From contig JANBVO010000020.1 in NCBI GenBank assembly GCA_030052745.1, positions 434,001 through 498,000 on the forward strand: 64,000 nt of DNA. Direction: 5' to 3'. Below are positions 1 to 10,945 of the stretch, piece after piece (the stretch's first letter is position 1; every line of letters begins with the position of its first letter). A program made the position numbers and the translations under genes. The notes below the pieces were generated by a model. It worked only from the letters and a program-made list of their open reading frames with translations. It did no database searches and was not told the origin of the DNA. The DNA is from Pleurostoma richardsiae. Its lineage: Eukaryota; Ascomycota; Sordariomycetes; Calosphaeriales; Pleurostomataceae.

Positions 1-592
1 GGACTAAATGTGCCACAGTATGGATGCGATTCCTAAGCGAAAAGTAAACCCTTCTTTGCTACTATCAGAGTTCCCTGCTCTCCCGGGTAAAAAATCACTA
101 ATCCAACTAGAAATAGCGCCTGCTAAGATGTTGAGGGAGTACCAGCTCCTAGGTCGCCAGTCGATCCTCGTCTTCTACTGTCTTCTCTCCTCCCCTTGAC
201 AGATTTGGAGCCGCAGAGCTGAGCCCTCATCATTCGCTCGTCAGTAGCACACGCCAAACACCTGTGTTTGATTCCTGTTCTGACCAACGACTAGGTTTCC
301 GTCTCTGAGTGATTGCAATAAGGTCCGATAATCTTCTCTCGCCACCAACCCTGATGTCGACACCTTAACGGTGCCTAAAGTTCAACTGCCCGACGGTGAT
401 CCAAATTTTCACGGATGGATCCTTGGGAGCACATCATGGGGGCAAATCATATGGGCCCGCCCCAGACATACATCAAGACACTCAGCCCGGTCTCTCGACT
501 CTTAAAGTTGTAGGACCGCTATCCTGGGTACTTCCCTGCTACGTCTCTTTCTCTCCATTTCCTCTTCACGCAGCAGATCGATCAACTACAGG
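1..592. other. No gene recognised
   Basis: This is the left edge of the window. Only short open frames without recognisable motifs are present. The last 100 bases or so are pyrimidine-rich (runs of ctctttctctcc type) and probably form the promoter and 5' UTR of the secreted-protein gene that starts at 593. A gene lying mostly outside the window on the left cannot be excluded. Confidence 0.4.
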
Positions 593-1543
593 ATGCTCGT
601 TTCACAGTCGGCTGGCCTCCTGGCGATCCTGGCACTCAGCGTCGCTGCCGAGCCTAGAAAGCGTCCAAAGTTCCTCGACCAAGCCCCAAATCTCACCGTT
701 CAAGGAGACCCGGCACCGACGGCGTCAGCAACGGAGCCGATCAAGACGACCGTTGTTGTTAATGGGGAATCCATCGATATTGAAGCCCATAGCCCGGACC
801 ACATCCAAGGACTGATCGACCACATTGAAGACTACATCTGCAATGGACCTTATCGCGCCCAGTTCCCCGTTTTGTGCAAGGAGTACCAGCAATCTGAGGA
901 TGGAGGCCCACCCAGGCCAACTCACCAGGGCGTGGCGATCGAGGTACCTACGTCCAAGGCAGGCGAGATCAAGGCGAATCCTACCATGATCGAGCCGGTT
1001 GTCGTCACCTCCTGGATTCAAGAGGATATAGCTCAACCGACTGGTGATGGTTCACCATCTAGGCCAGAAAAGACCAAAGGGTCAGAAGTCGCCCACGCCG
1101 CGAACGAGGACACCAACGATGACAACACAACATCCACTGCCCGCCACCGGCGCAGGACGAGAAATAAGTCGAGGTCGCATCCTACTTCCCGAACCCGTAG
1201 GCGGGTGCACACCGCACGTACATCTCGGGCTCCTTACCAGTGGACTGGGACGCGTACGCTCCCGTATAAGACCTATCTCAGCGCGGTGCGGCCGCAGACG
1301 GCACTTGCCGCCCTCGGAAACGGCCAGCTGCAAGGCTTGGCGGTGAAGCGTGATGACGCAGATGTCGACCGCGTTGAGCCCCGTATCGTTTTCGCGAATG
1401 AGATTGTCACGGTCACGCTCAGCTCGGAGCATCCGCATCTGGCGGCGAGGGAACCCCAGAAGAAGCCGGCTGGGAAGACCACGACCACCACCAAGACCAC
1501 CAAGACCACGGCAACGACAGGCCGGTGCTTCTCGACTGGATAG
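593..1543 (+). CDS. Hypothetical secreted protein, basic/low-complexity
   Basis: A single-exon frame of 316 residues. Residues 1-19 form a clear signal peptide (hydrophobic core AGLLAILALSVAA), so the product is probably secreted. After it come an acidic/Pro-Thr stretch, a short region with two cysteines (C83, C95), a strongly basic Arg/Ser patch at about 184-213, a dibasic KR at 252-253 that could be a Kex2 site, and a Thr/Lys tail at about 296-309 ending in one more cysteine. I recognise no enzymatic domain. Two further secreted-protein genes follow on the same strand (3433 and 5946), but this protein lacks the cysteine module those two share. Codon use looks like its neighbours. The gene is plausible because of the signal peptide and the long frame; the function is unknown. 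Confidence 0.6.
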   Translation: MLVSQSAGLLAILALSVAAEPRKRPKFLDQAPNLTVQGDPAPTASATEPIKTTVVVNGESIDIEAHSPDHIQGLIDHIEDYICNGPYRAQFPVLCKEYQQSEDGGPPRPTHQGVAIEVPTSKAGEIKANPTMIEPVVVTSWIQEDIAQPTGDGSPSRPEKTKGSEVAHAANEDTNDDNTTSTARHRRRTRNKSRSHPTSRTRRRVHTARTSRAPYQWTGTRTLPYKTYLSAVRPQTALAALGNGQLQGLAVKRDDADVDRVEPRIVFANEIVTVTLSSEHPHLAAREPQKKPAGKTTTTTKTTKTTATTGRCFSTG

Positions 1544-3432
1544 TGACGGTTTTTAAATATTGTCACTCTCAGAACTTCGAGAGTGACAAATTGCTAGAGT
1601 CTCTTCTGGTAGACCAGACAGGTCAAGGACTGTATCGTTGGCGAGGCTTACTTCCGATTGCTTGGGAGTTAGAGCTACTCTCTTTCTTATAATATCTAGC
1701 TATCCCAGATAGGAATTGCTTCTTCACTTTCTGCGTGCAGTTTCTTGCCCCTATTGATTTGTCACCTGCCGTAATAACCATAGACAGTCCTATAGGATGT
1801 CTATCCGTCACATACTAGTATCTAATGAACAACATCAACGACAGAGGCCCTATCTCACGGGAATCACGCGTGACATTACTCCAGGTCAAGGGCAAACCCC
1901 TGCTAACGACTGCTATTTTTAGACTGCGCAGACAAGGGACGGAAGCACTGATCCAACTCTTGGAAGCCACTTATAGATGCTCCTGTATAGGGCACACAGG
2001 ACTTTGCCTCACCCTTCGCTGAGGGAAAACGTCTATCTTTCTTCCCATTCTTATCTCCATAGAATGCTTCCTTGATACGAAGATATAGGGTTTACAAGTT
2101 CATGAATATTCTGTCTGGAATCATAAACATCGTCAAAGGATTCTTGGGACTTGTTACCATGTAGCCACCAATAAATAGTCCGGTAGCCGTCGAACTTAGC
2201 TGAAAATGATGTCTAAGTATGCCTATTATCCCCTTTCAGCATCCCGAATGTAAACTAACGAGTGTTTTTCATAGGTAGCTAATCAAAGACCACATAATCT
2301 ACGTATTAAGCTACCCACAACTCGAGCACGAGATATGGCTGCTCTGGCTGTCCACGGCGAAGCCCCGGGATGATGATGTGCTCTCAATATACCGTTTCAT
2401 TTTCGGGGCCGACAACTGGCAGGTAATGGATTTATACAGTCCGGCTTCCACCATTTATCCAGCCAATGGCAAATTATTACCTCACCAACTCCAATTCTGC
2501 CTTGGCGAGCATGATGCCAGATAATCGATATTTTGACGCTTCATCCTGACAATTAGATGCCCCCTGCACACTCCGCACACTCGAGAAATCCAGAGAGACG
2601 CGTGCCGGCATGGATATCAGGAGCAACGCCACATGCTCGAACAGCTACGGTCAGGAGAGCACCTCGACACCGCCACAAACAGCGGACAATGGAGGCAAGG
2701 TGTGATGGAAGACCTCCATGTCACGATCCCTGTCCAAGTCTTCATTCAGCCTGCTTCGAGATCCCGGTTGCAGGGATTTGGGGGCCACAAGTTGCAGTGC
2801 TCCACCCTCCCGCAACTCGTGGTTGCATGTGTCTTGTTGAATATATCGCACAGTTTCTCCCGAATCTTCTTGCATCAGCAGTTGCTCGCTAATGCAGGGC
2901 CTCTACAGGTAGACCAGACATTCTCTCCCGATTTTCTTGCCGTCTTGCCACGCTCGGAGGCTCCCTCGAAGAGCTATTGGCACTACCTCGAAGCAGTGAT
3001 ATATTTACGATTAGACCTCCGAGAGCATGAGGGAAGCATTTTCCAGAATACTACCCTCCAGAAGTAGCCTGACATACGTCGCCGGGCCGCCCACCAACGT
3101 TCAGTGCTCTATCACCCGTCTACCACGAGGGGCACCACTGGGTGCGACACTCAACAAGACTCCATGTGCTTCAGAATCGGTCACCTGTCTCATTTCACAG
3201 CCCTTGCAGCCTCCTCGCAGCTACCATCAACTCACCCATCGGCCTTCCTATATCCGAAAGACCGAAGAAACCTCTCTGAAATATAAATATCTAGGAACAA
3301 CGCTTCCTAGTGTGACGGTCATGCAGAGTTAGCCCGGGGATCTCTAGGCTCGGATACAGAGAGCAGCACGACCCCAGCGCAAGGAGCATTCCTGACCCAG
3401 AGATGCTCACCCGTTATCACGATACGGCAAAG
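1544..3432. other. Long spacer with no supported gene
   Basis: About 1.9 kb between two secreted-protein genes. Overlapping frames at 2557-3067 reach 111 and 144 codons but show no domain, no signal peptide and competing frames on both strands, so I do not call them. The stretch 2040-2520 is AT-richer than its surroundings. An AT box (aaatataaatat) near 3280, about 150 bp before the next start codon, may be a core promoter element. Confidence 0.35.
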
Positions 3433-4500
3433 ATGGCGCTGACAAGGCTGCTGACTATCGCAACACTCTTCGCATCGACATCCTCGTCGCCGATAATCCT
3501 CCGGGATGGAATCGAGGATGAACGACTGTCGTACAACCCTGGTGGTCCATTGATCCCGGCCACAGACGCCGGGGTAGTACCACCACCGACTCCGCTATCA
3601 TACCTGCCAGGTGGACCTCTGATACCTGATGACACGATTCCCGGCGGGCCAATGCTTCCGGCCACCGACGCGGAATCAGTGTCGCTTATCCCAGAGACAT
3701 ATGTCCTTGGAGGACCGATGATCCCTGACTCTACGGCGATTCGAGGCGGTTCTATCGACCCTCGGAGAAGAGACGATCGATTACCCTTCTATCCAGGAGG
3801 GCCTATGATAACACACCTACCAGTACTAACGGCAACGCCAACACCAATGCCTTTCATACCCGGTGGTCCCATGACCCCTGATCCTTTCATACCTGGTGGG
3901 CCCATGAAGCCGCCCCCTAGGCGGAATCCTTGTCCGGACACGGCAGCATCGCCAATCATTGCCACACCTTCCATCGAGTCATGCACAGTGACAATCTCTG
4001 AGCACTCGCCCGCCTCCGTGATCTGTAGATGGGACAGAACCCAGACGGTCTACCCCTCCACCACAACGGCGTACAAGTCCGTCGACTGCCACGGATGCGC
4101 TGACGTCTACGTCCACTATGACATGTACTTCTGCCCCATGCAGAAGATCGACGCCGTCACGACCGTGGCTACGCCCTCCACGCACTGGAGCACGGTATGC
4201 GAGCCGCTCGTCACAGCCCTCGGCGAGCGAGTGGAGGAGAGGCGGGAGGGTGACGGTGGCAACGTGTACGCGTACGCGGCTGCCTGCCCGACGACGTACG
4301 TGGTGCAGCCTCGGCAGACGGCGGGGGCGACGCTCACGCAGTACCAGAGGACAGTGACGGTGACGCAGCGGCTGGGCTGCGGCGCCGGGTGCAGCCAGCT
4401 GGTGGTCAGCACGGCGCTGGCGGGTTACGGGCCTGCGGGGCGGTTCACGAAGAAGACGACAGCGCCGGTGGAGACATCGACAACGTATATGTGCGGGTGA
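3433..4500 (+). CDS. Secreted repeat protein with PGGP repeats and cysteine modules
   Basis: A single-exon frame. I prefer the start at 3433 (MALTRLLTIATLF), giving 355 residues, because it puts a signal peptide at the very N-terminus; an in-frame ATG at 3403 adds ten residues. The N-terminal half carries seven spaced copies of a (P/L)GGP(L/M) motif, usually followed by I/T-P, for example YNPGGPLIP, YLPGGPLIP, FYPGGPMI and FIPGGPMTP. The C-terminal half has the module TVYPSTTTAYKSVDCHGC followed about 30 residues later by further cysteines, and a second looser copy around LGCGAGC. The module recurs three times in the neighbouring gene at 5946. No catalytic domain is recognised. A cell-wall or secreted surface/effector role is only an inference from the signal peptide, repeats and cysteines. 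Confidence 0.65.
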   Translation: MALTRLLTIATLFASTSSSPIILRDGIEDERLSYNPGGPLIPATDAGVVPPPTPLSYLPGGPLIPDDTIPGGPMLPATDAESVSLIPETYVLGGPMIPDSTAIRGGSIDPRRRDDRLPFYPGGPMITHLPVLTATPTPMPFIPGGPMTPDPFIPGGPMKPPPRRNPCPDTAASPIIATPSIESCTVTISEHSPASVICRWDRTQTVYPSTTTAYKSVDCHGCADVYVHYDMYFCPMQKIDAVTTVATPSTHWSTVCEPLVTALGERVEERREGDGGNVYAYAAACPTTYVVQPRQTAGATLTQYQRTVTVTQRLGCGAGCSQLVVSTALAGYGPAGRFTKKTTAPVETSTTYMCG

Positions 4501-5945
4501 GGATGGCTGTTAGATTGGAATTACGTAGCGAGTGTCAGGTGCACATGCGTGGCAGTCTGTCATGGGTGATGGATGTTGGCATCGCGCGGATAGAATCCTG
4601 TCCCCAAGGCATTCTAGGGGATCTTTCGCTGGACTTCAGCCCGGAGAACTTATGAAACTTTGTATTTAGACTTTCTTCGATCTCCATCCATCCACTTAGC
4701 AAGGCAGACTCATATATATATCGGCTTGCATATCACCTGCCTTAGGTGAACTTGAGTCCCGTATTTCCCGTATTTCCAGCATGAGAGCCGTTCCATTTTC
4801 AACGTGGTCGTTTCCTCTATTTCCTACTGCGGATCAACCAAGGATCCTACCGGAATGCCTTCCTCTCCCCCGCATTTTGCCCTCCGGTGAGGGTTACATC
4901 TGAGAGGAGAGTTTTCCCTTTCGTCCCACGTCCCGACTCTCCGTCAACCAAGCTTTCTAATCCGTGGGGCGATCCTTCAAGCAATGCTACCTAGTGCGCA
5001 GCTGCTAAGACAGTCCGGAAAATGGCTGTCCAAGCTAGACAGACCCCTGAGACAACGATGTAGGTCAGAGCAAACGGAGTTCTATCAATCTGTCCGAGAT
5101 ACCCGTCGCTTCTAATCGACCGGCCCGCGACGATCTGTTTCTCGCTACGAATGGACGGCCACAGCACTCGGTGTCCGGCCGTGCGGGAGATACCTTGGCC
5201 TCCGTCCCTCGCCCAGGCTGCACGGAGCCTGCACGCCGCTTCGTTTCCGAAATTAATCCTTCGCCCACTGTGATGCAGCGTCGAGGCACATCATAACAGC
5301 CTATTGCAGGACCCTGACCAATTCCAACACAAGTCCAATCTATTCCCGGGAAAATGAATTCACGCTCACATTGGACCTTAATCTAATCCCTCTTCTAGAA
5401 CCCCTGGTGGGATACTCTTAGCTGGTCTGTATGCTCATCTCTCATCTCACGGCGAAGGCTCTTCGCTAGGCTTTCCTTGACATGAATATTAAGTTCTAAG
5501 GAGTAGGAACTGGCAAAGCCGGCTTGAGCCCGTATCCAAGAAAAATGCGCCTGACACAGATTGAGTTTTCTGTTGTCAAGTAATATTCCCATGTTGCCTA
5601 GCAGACGTTCCTGGACCTCCTGTCTGCTGCCACCTTGATGGAACGCGACCATAACTCACGCAAAAGTATGCTGAACTTAATCCATTCCTTGGTCACGCCA
5701 GGAGAATCCAGGCACATGCTTTACGCCACAATTTTGAGTGTTGCATGAGACACCAGGCGTTCCGGGGAACGCCCTAATCCTGTATCCCGGATGCTCCTTC
5801 CACGGCCCGGTTGGATGAGGTCATGAGATGTCACCAGATATATACTCTCCTCGTCTCCTCTTTTCACAGACTGGCGCCTGGGAGCGGGACTGGAGTCGTC
5901 ATCGTCAACCCCTTCGACAACACCACCAATCTTTGAACGTCAAGG
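4501..5945. other. Intergenic, no gene seen
   Basis: About 1.4 kb. Short frames on both strands (for example 5065-5289 and 5395-5652, minus) have no motifs. A tatata element near 5836, about 105 bp upstream of the next start codon, followed by a pyrimidine-rich stretch, fits a promoter for the 5946 gene. Confidence 0.4.
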
Positions 5946-7010
5946 ATGATCACATCAAGTCTCTGGCCGCTGCTCGTATTGGCAGTTCCTGCGCTCGGGA
6001 GTCCTCGGCCTGCGCCCACTCCGCCGCCTCTGGGAGATGGGACCTCGGCCGAACCGACGAGCGCCTGTACCACATGGATAACGTCGCTCGTCCAAGGCTT
6101 CCACGGCCCTTTCACCCCTAAGATTGTCAAGACAATGTACACAACCACTGACATCGTCTATGAGAGAGTGCCTTGCGGCGGCTGCATACTCCTGTCGACG
6201 GCCAAGTTGGCGCCCGCCTGGGGAGGCATAGGGCCAGTACAGATCTTTACTGGCACCACGACCATGGCCGAGCCAACGAAGCTGACCAGCACCATCTGTT
6301 CGGCCGAGGCGACACCCCATCACGGCCAGATTCCTGGCAACGCTCTGGAGGTGGAGAAATACGGTGCGCCGCCGGCGAACTGCACGACCACGCTCACCCA
6401 CACTCGCAAGCCGTGGTGGTTGACTGCTAAAATGAACGGTGCCAGCACCGTCTACACAACTACATCTACTTCCTACGAGTCGGTTGACTGCAGCGGCTGT
6501 GCGCTGACCTTCATGACAACGGGGGTACCCTCGACGTGGGGTGGCCGCGGCCCTGTCGTGCACAATACCGTGACCGTTACGGCCACGACGGCCCACGTCG
6601 TCACTCGTACCGTGTGCGCCTCATCCACGGATACCGAGTCCCTGATAACCAGGTTGGTGAGTTCAACACCCTCGGCGTCCCTACCCCGGCGTCGGGACGG
6701 CGGCGACGGCTCTTGGGCAATACCGCCCGACGGCACACCTTATGTCCCGGACTATCCCGATCACCGCGAGAAGAGGTGCACGTCAACCCTGTCGCTCCCC
6801 GGGGAATATGAGGATGGCGTCACTACCGTGTTTGTTGCGACCACCTGGGTGTTGAAGAGGGTTGATTGCGGCAGCTGTCTGCATCTGAAGACTGTGACGG
6901 ATGAGGACCACGGCGGCGGTGTTGATCCCCAGTACGCGGGAGGAGAAGTCACCATCGGTATGAAGACCAGAACCATTTATGCATGTGCAACGCCGACGGA
7001 AGGCGGATAG
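5946..7010 (+). CDS. Secreted protein with three VDCxGC-type modules
   Basis: A single-exon frame of 354 residues with an N-terminal signal peptide (about 1-18, ending ALGSP) and then a Pro-rich spacer. The rest is built of three related modules of about 60-110 residues. Each begins with a T-rich strand (MYTTTDIVYERV, VYTTTSTSYESV, VFVATTWVLKRV), then a CxxC pair (PCGGC, DCSGC, DCGSC), and ends with a TxTxxC-like strand (LTSTIC, VTRTVC, TRTIYAC). The same module occurs in the gene at 3433, so the two genes are probably related by duplication and shuffling. Four cysteines per one and a half modules suggest disulfide-stabilised beta domains. No known enzyme fold is recognised; secretion is well supported and function is not. 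Confidence 0.68.
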   Translation: MITSSLWPLLVLAVPALGSPRPAPTPPPLGDGTSAEPTSACTTWITSLVQGFHGPFTPKIVKTMYTTTDIVYERVPCGGCILLSTAKLAPAWGGIGPVQIFTGTTTMAEPTKLTSTICSAEATPHHGQIPGNALEVEKYGAPPANCTTTLTHTRKPWWLTAKMNGASTVYTTTSTSYESVDCSGCALTFMTTGVPSTWGGRGPVVHNTVTVTATTAHVVTRTVCASSTDTESLITRLVSSTPSASLPRRRDGGDGSWAIPPDGTPYVPDYPDHREKRCTSTLSLPGEYEDGVTTVFVATTWVLKRVDCGSCLHLKTVTDEDHGGGVDPQYAGGEVTIGMKTRTIYACATPTEGG

Positions 7011-7293
7011 CTGGAAGGTCTAGGGAGTCAATAATGGGGACGTCGCCAGGCACACCGCATACCTGAACGACAAGAAGTGAATATCGGCTACTGTAGTTGA
7101 CAAACCCTATATAAACAGGACTCGGACGTCCTCTCATGTTGTCAAGTTTCCAGTGACGAGATTGCTTCATCGCAGCCTCAAGCTTGATCCACTCTATGGT
7201 CCCATGTCCAGCACCAGAACACCTACTGAAGAGCTGCCACTTTCGACACGGCAAGATTGAGGCAAGCTCGCGACTGGCTAAGCCTAGGAATCG

Positions 7294-9096
7294 TTAGACA
7301 CAGGAGTATCCTTCGCCCGCTGTCGAGTTCCCGGTCCCGTCATAGACCTGCTTCAGCGGATAGGGACACAGAGTCCGTTTGATAATCGGCGACGTGCCCA
7401 CGCTGGTCGCTGCAAGCGAATCCGGGGCGATGCCGCTCTCCACCCATCGGCGCATGGCGTCGAAAGTTGTGTCAGGGAAGGCGCCGTTGCCACCAAAGCA
7501 GTGGTTAACACCGGGTGCGAGGAAGAGACGATAGAAGTCGTGGACGTTGGCGTCCAGTGCCGTGACGGCGTCGTAATAGTGCAGGCTTCCACGGGTTGGA
7601 ATGATGCTGTCAGTCTAGTATAGAGGTTAGCGGTGACAATCGTGGGGGATACGGGGACCATAATAGCGCACCGTTCCATGGAAGCCAACAATTTTTCCAC
7701 CCCGATTGCGGAACGCAGAGAGATCCGGGTCAGCAGTCTCGACGAAGGAGTCGTAAAGCTGTGCTGTACTCTGGGCAATGCGGTCGAATTCCTCGTGAGT
7801 GAGGTTCGTCGTAGTAGCGTTCGCACTCTTTTTGACAAAAAACTTCACCCAGTATTCAGAGAGATCGAGATTTCCGCGGGTGCAGGTCCCATTAGACGCA
7901 CATGTAGTCGAAATGATGGCTTGGTCCGTTGCGGACCCCGTCAACGCGCCGCCCTTGTTCACGCCAAACCAGATGGATGAGTTGTCCACCCGCTTAGCTC
8001 CGTCCCACTAGATAAAGAGAGTCAGCAGGTGCAGTTGCCCGGAGAGACACATGCTATAGCTACTCACAGTCCCCTGGACGATCGCGGCTGCAGCGGAAGA
8101 AATCGGGCGCTTGACGCCGAAGTTGGTGCAGTTGATGACGGTGCCGACAAGACTCGCGGCGTTGAAGTCGCAGGCGTCGGGGTCGGTGATGACTCCATCA
8201 AAAACACCGTCGTTTCCGTCGCATGCCTGTAGAGCGGCGTCGGTGATGGCGTCGATCTCACACGAGGGTGGATAGACGCCTAGTGAGTCCATAAGGAACG
8301 CGGGCCACATGTCTTCAACGAAGAACCGGTTCCAATTGATCGCTGGCGCGCTCGCGGCGATGCCATCATAAGCGTCTGGGTATCGTTGCGCGAGCATCAG
8401 GCCCTGGCGGCCGCCCTGGGAGCACCCATTGAAGTATGAATACGTGGGAAGCTGTCCGTAGAAGCTGTTGATAACGCTCTTGGCGATGACACTGGCGTCA
8501 TTCAGCGAGGTAGAGCCGAGGTTTTGAAGGAGATAGAGGTTAACGTTTCCCTCGCTGAGGAGGGCCCAGTTCTCTGGGGTGGTCTGGGAACCCAGCCCGG
8601 CGTCAGTCCCCACGGTGGCATATCCCTCGCCAATGGCTGCCTTCATCCCCATCAACCCTGCGTAATGCAGGCCGGCTTGGTATCCAGCACCCCCAATAGC
8701 TTGCAGCCTCCCATTCCAGGTATCGGATGGCATCCAGACTTGCACGTTGACCACGTCGTCCTGACCAGGATGCGTGTAGGACACTGTGACATTGCAGAAG
8801 CTGACATTGGTCACGTTTACCGAGCCGTGGTTTACGTAGAAGCCGATAGGGACATTCTGAGAGAAGTTGGCCACGTAAGTGGCTTCAAGGGACAGAAACT
8901 CGGCCCCAAATAGAGTGGGATAAGGGAATGATGCTGCAGAACACGCTGAGCCAGACTCGGAACTATTAAAGAGAGAGAGGATCATAATGAATATATGCCT
9001 AACGAATGTGCTTAATGATTGCAACGCAGCGGTATAGCCGTAGTCTGCGATGGAAACGAGAAAGTAATGTTGTGCGATGGCAGTCATCTCATACAT
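7294..9096 (-). CDS. Tannase/feruloyl esterase family, secreted
   Basis: Three exons: 9096-8068, 8007-7672 and 7614-7294, with introns of 60 and 57 bp. Phases close exactly and give about 561 residues, normal for the family. The product should hydrolyse ester bonds of phenolic acids (gallate, ferulate and similar) in plant material. Landmarks are the N-terminal ACSAASFPYPTLFGAEFLSL block typical of mature tannases, the nucleophile motif GCSQGGR (Ser226), HGTTDSIIP (Asp457) completed across intron 2, and VNHCFGG (His493). Cysteines flank the nucleophile and the histidine (C225, C494), which is the family's CS-D-HC arrangement. The exact start is uncertain. The first ATG at 9096 leaves about 50 residues before the mature block, with a hydrophobic stretch at 34-43; a downstream ATG or a missed 5' intron is possible. 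Substrate is not predictable from sequence alone. Confidence 0.85.
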
Positions 9097-9952
9097 ATAT
9101 GTGTGCGTGGGTTTATATCTGATTGACCGTGACGATCAACTCTAAGCCCATGAGCTTACTGTGGAACGAAGATATTAACATGACAGGAGTGATGAACCAC
9201 AGGGGTAATCTGGACGCGTGGCGACACTGAGCCTCACCTATACGCGGAAAGTCGAGAAACACCTACGCAGTAGACCCATCATCTTGTAACACCTCTGAAC
9301 AAACCCGCCATCAACCCACCTTGCTTTGACTCAGCCGTTCCGGGCTTACTAGGTTTAGCAACTCTCCCAGAGTACGAAGTAAACAGCGTAAGGTATGCTA
9401 GCTCGGACATGGGGTCAAAGCCCACATTCTCAGCAAGTTATTGAATTTCTCTTCCGCCAGATGCTGTGACAAGGGAACTCCAGCGAAAGTCTAACACGTC
9501 CTCATCCAGGTGAGGCAGTGGTAGCTAAAGGCGAGAAATTGCGCTGCGATTTCTTAGCGAACGTGAGTCGCAGTTGGGAGTCGTAATAAGAACATACCTA
9601 CCCTAAGTGGGCCGTTCCGAGTGTGACTTACAGGCGTATTTGTAGCCAATGGAAATTGAGAACGCGTATTCTCAGCAAATCAGATGTAGGATGCCGAGAA
9701 TGGAGCCTCGGATACGCGGTTTGGAGACGCCGAGTGAATACGCCGTTCCTGTTTCGGACAACTACCACGAGTAATAATGCATTGCCTGGCAAAGGACATA
9801 TTAGGAACCACCATCCTCAAGTTAGAAGTCTTCGTTTGGGTTCACTGGCACAAACTGAACACTCTTTATGTCTCTTGTTTCCTTCGCGTTGCCCATACTC
9901 TTCAAGATCATTACCAATTAACTGTTTTTAGTCTCGTGAAACCACCGTGGTG
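9097..9952. other. Divergent promoter region, no gene seen
   Basis: About 0.86 kb between the tannase gene (minus) and the RTA1-like gene (plus). No domain-bearing frame is present. A stretch just before 9953 (around 9890-9950) is partly repeated near 17790-17820, in front of a decayed copy of the RTA1-like gene. Confidence 0.4.
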
Positions 9953-10945
9953 ATGGCTGTGGTCTGTAACCCAGAGTGGCGGACCGCTACCTGGGCTTTT
10001 TATCGATATGTGCCATCTGTGGCGGCTGCCGTCATCTTTTGCCTACTTTTCCTCGCGTCAACGATCCTTCATCTTTTTCAAATGTGGAAAACAAAGGCCC
10101 GCTTCCTGACAGCGTTGGTAGTCGGATGTCTTCGTACGCAATGGACGAGTATTCTCACGACTTGAAAACGTACTGACGCCTTTGCCTCTATAGTTGAATT
10201 TATCGGCTATGCCGCCCGGACCGGATCCGCGCGCCAAGAACCGGGCTGCTGGAGAATGATGCCGTACATCATCCAGAGTGTTTATATATTGCTTGGACCG
10301 TCGCTGTTCGCAGCCTCCATCTACATGATGCTGGGGAGGATTGTCCGCCTGACGGATGGAGAGTATCATATCATGATAAAACAACGTTGGCTCACCAAGA
10401 CGTTCGTGACTGGCGATATTGTCTGCCTTTGCATGCAGGCTGGCGGTATGTGTGGATCTGCCTGCTGGGCGTTTGAATATGGCTGACGTTCACCACTAGG
10501 TGGCGGCCTCATGGGCGCTAGCCGCAACAGCCCGTCTCTCGCTGACATCGGCAACGGGGTCATCGTCGCGAGTCTCGTCTTGCAGCTGCTGTGGTTCGCC
10601 TTCTTCTGCGTCGTCGCCGCTGTCTTCCATCGCCGCATGAAGCTGGTCCCGACGAATGCTTCGATGCAACCCGGGATCCGCTGGGAGACTTACCTGCACA
10701 CGCTGTACTTCGTCAGCACACTCATCATGATCCGCTCGCTGTTTCGCGTGATTGAGTACATCCAGGGCAACAAGGGTTATTTGCTTACTACCGAGGCGTT
10801 CCTTTACGTCTTCGACGCAGTTCCCATGTACATTGTTGTCGTTTGCTTGCATTGGAAGCACCCCGGTGAACTTGCGGTCCTGCTCCGGGGCGGCATCCCC
10901 GAGACCAATGGATTCAAACTTGTCAGCTATTGGTCGAAGATGTGA
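9953..10945 (+). CDS. RTA1-like seven-helix membrane protein
   Basis: Three exons: 9953-10133, 10194-10445 and 10500-10945, with introns of 60 and 54 bp. Splicing yields 292 residues with all phases closing. The RTA1 family comprises fungal integral membrane proteins linked to lipid translocation and resistance to toxic compounds. Motifs join across both introns: VGCLLEFIGYAARTG (the family E-xxGY block) at junction 1 and LCMQAGGGGLMG at junction 2. About seven hydrophobic helices can be counted, and the C-terminus has the family-like VVCLHWKHPGEL. An ATG at 9947 would add two residues. A decayed copy of its 5' end lies at about 17790-17965. The divergent tannase and the following Zn2Cys6 gene may share regulation, but the sequence does not prove it. 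Confidence 0.87.

Noticed and set aside
2557-3067. Overlapping plus-strand frames of 111 and 144 codons
   Set aside because: No domain, signal peptide or consistent frame; the minus strand is equally open; composition looks non-coding.
5955-6596. 213-codon minus-strand frame antisense to the 5946 gene
   Set aside because: A shadow of a GC-rich coding sequence, Arg-rich and without motifs.
7353-7838. 161-codon minus-strand frame inside the tannase gene
   Set aside because: It is in the wrong frame; splicing at 7671/7615 gives the correct HGTTDSIIP to VNHCFGG frame.
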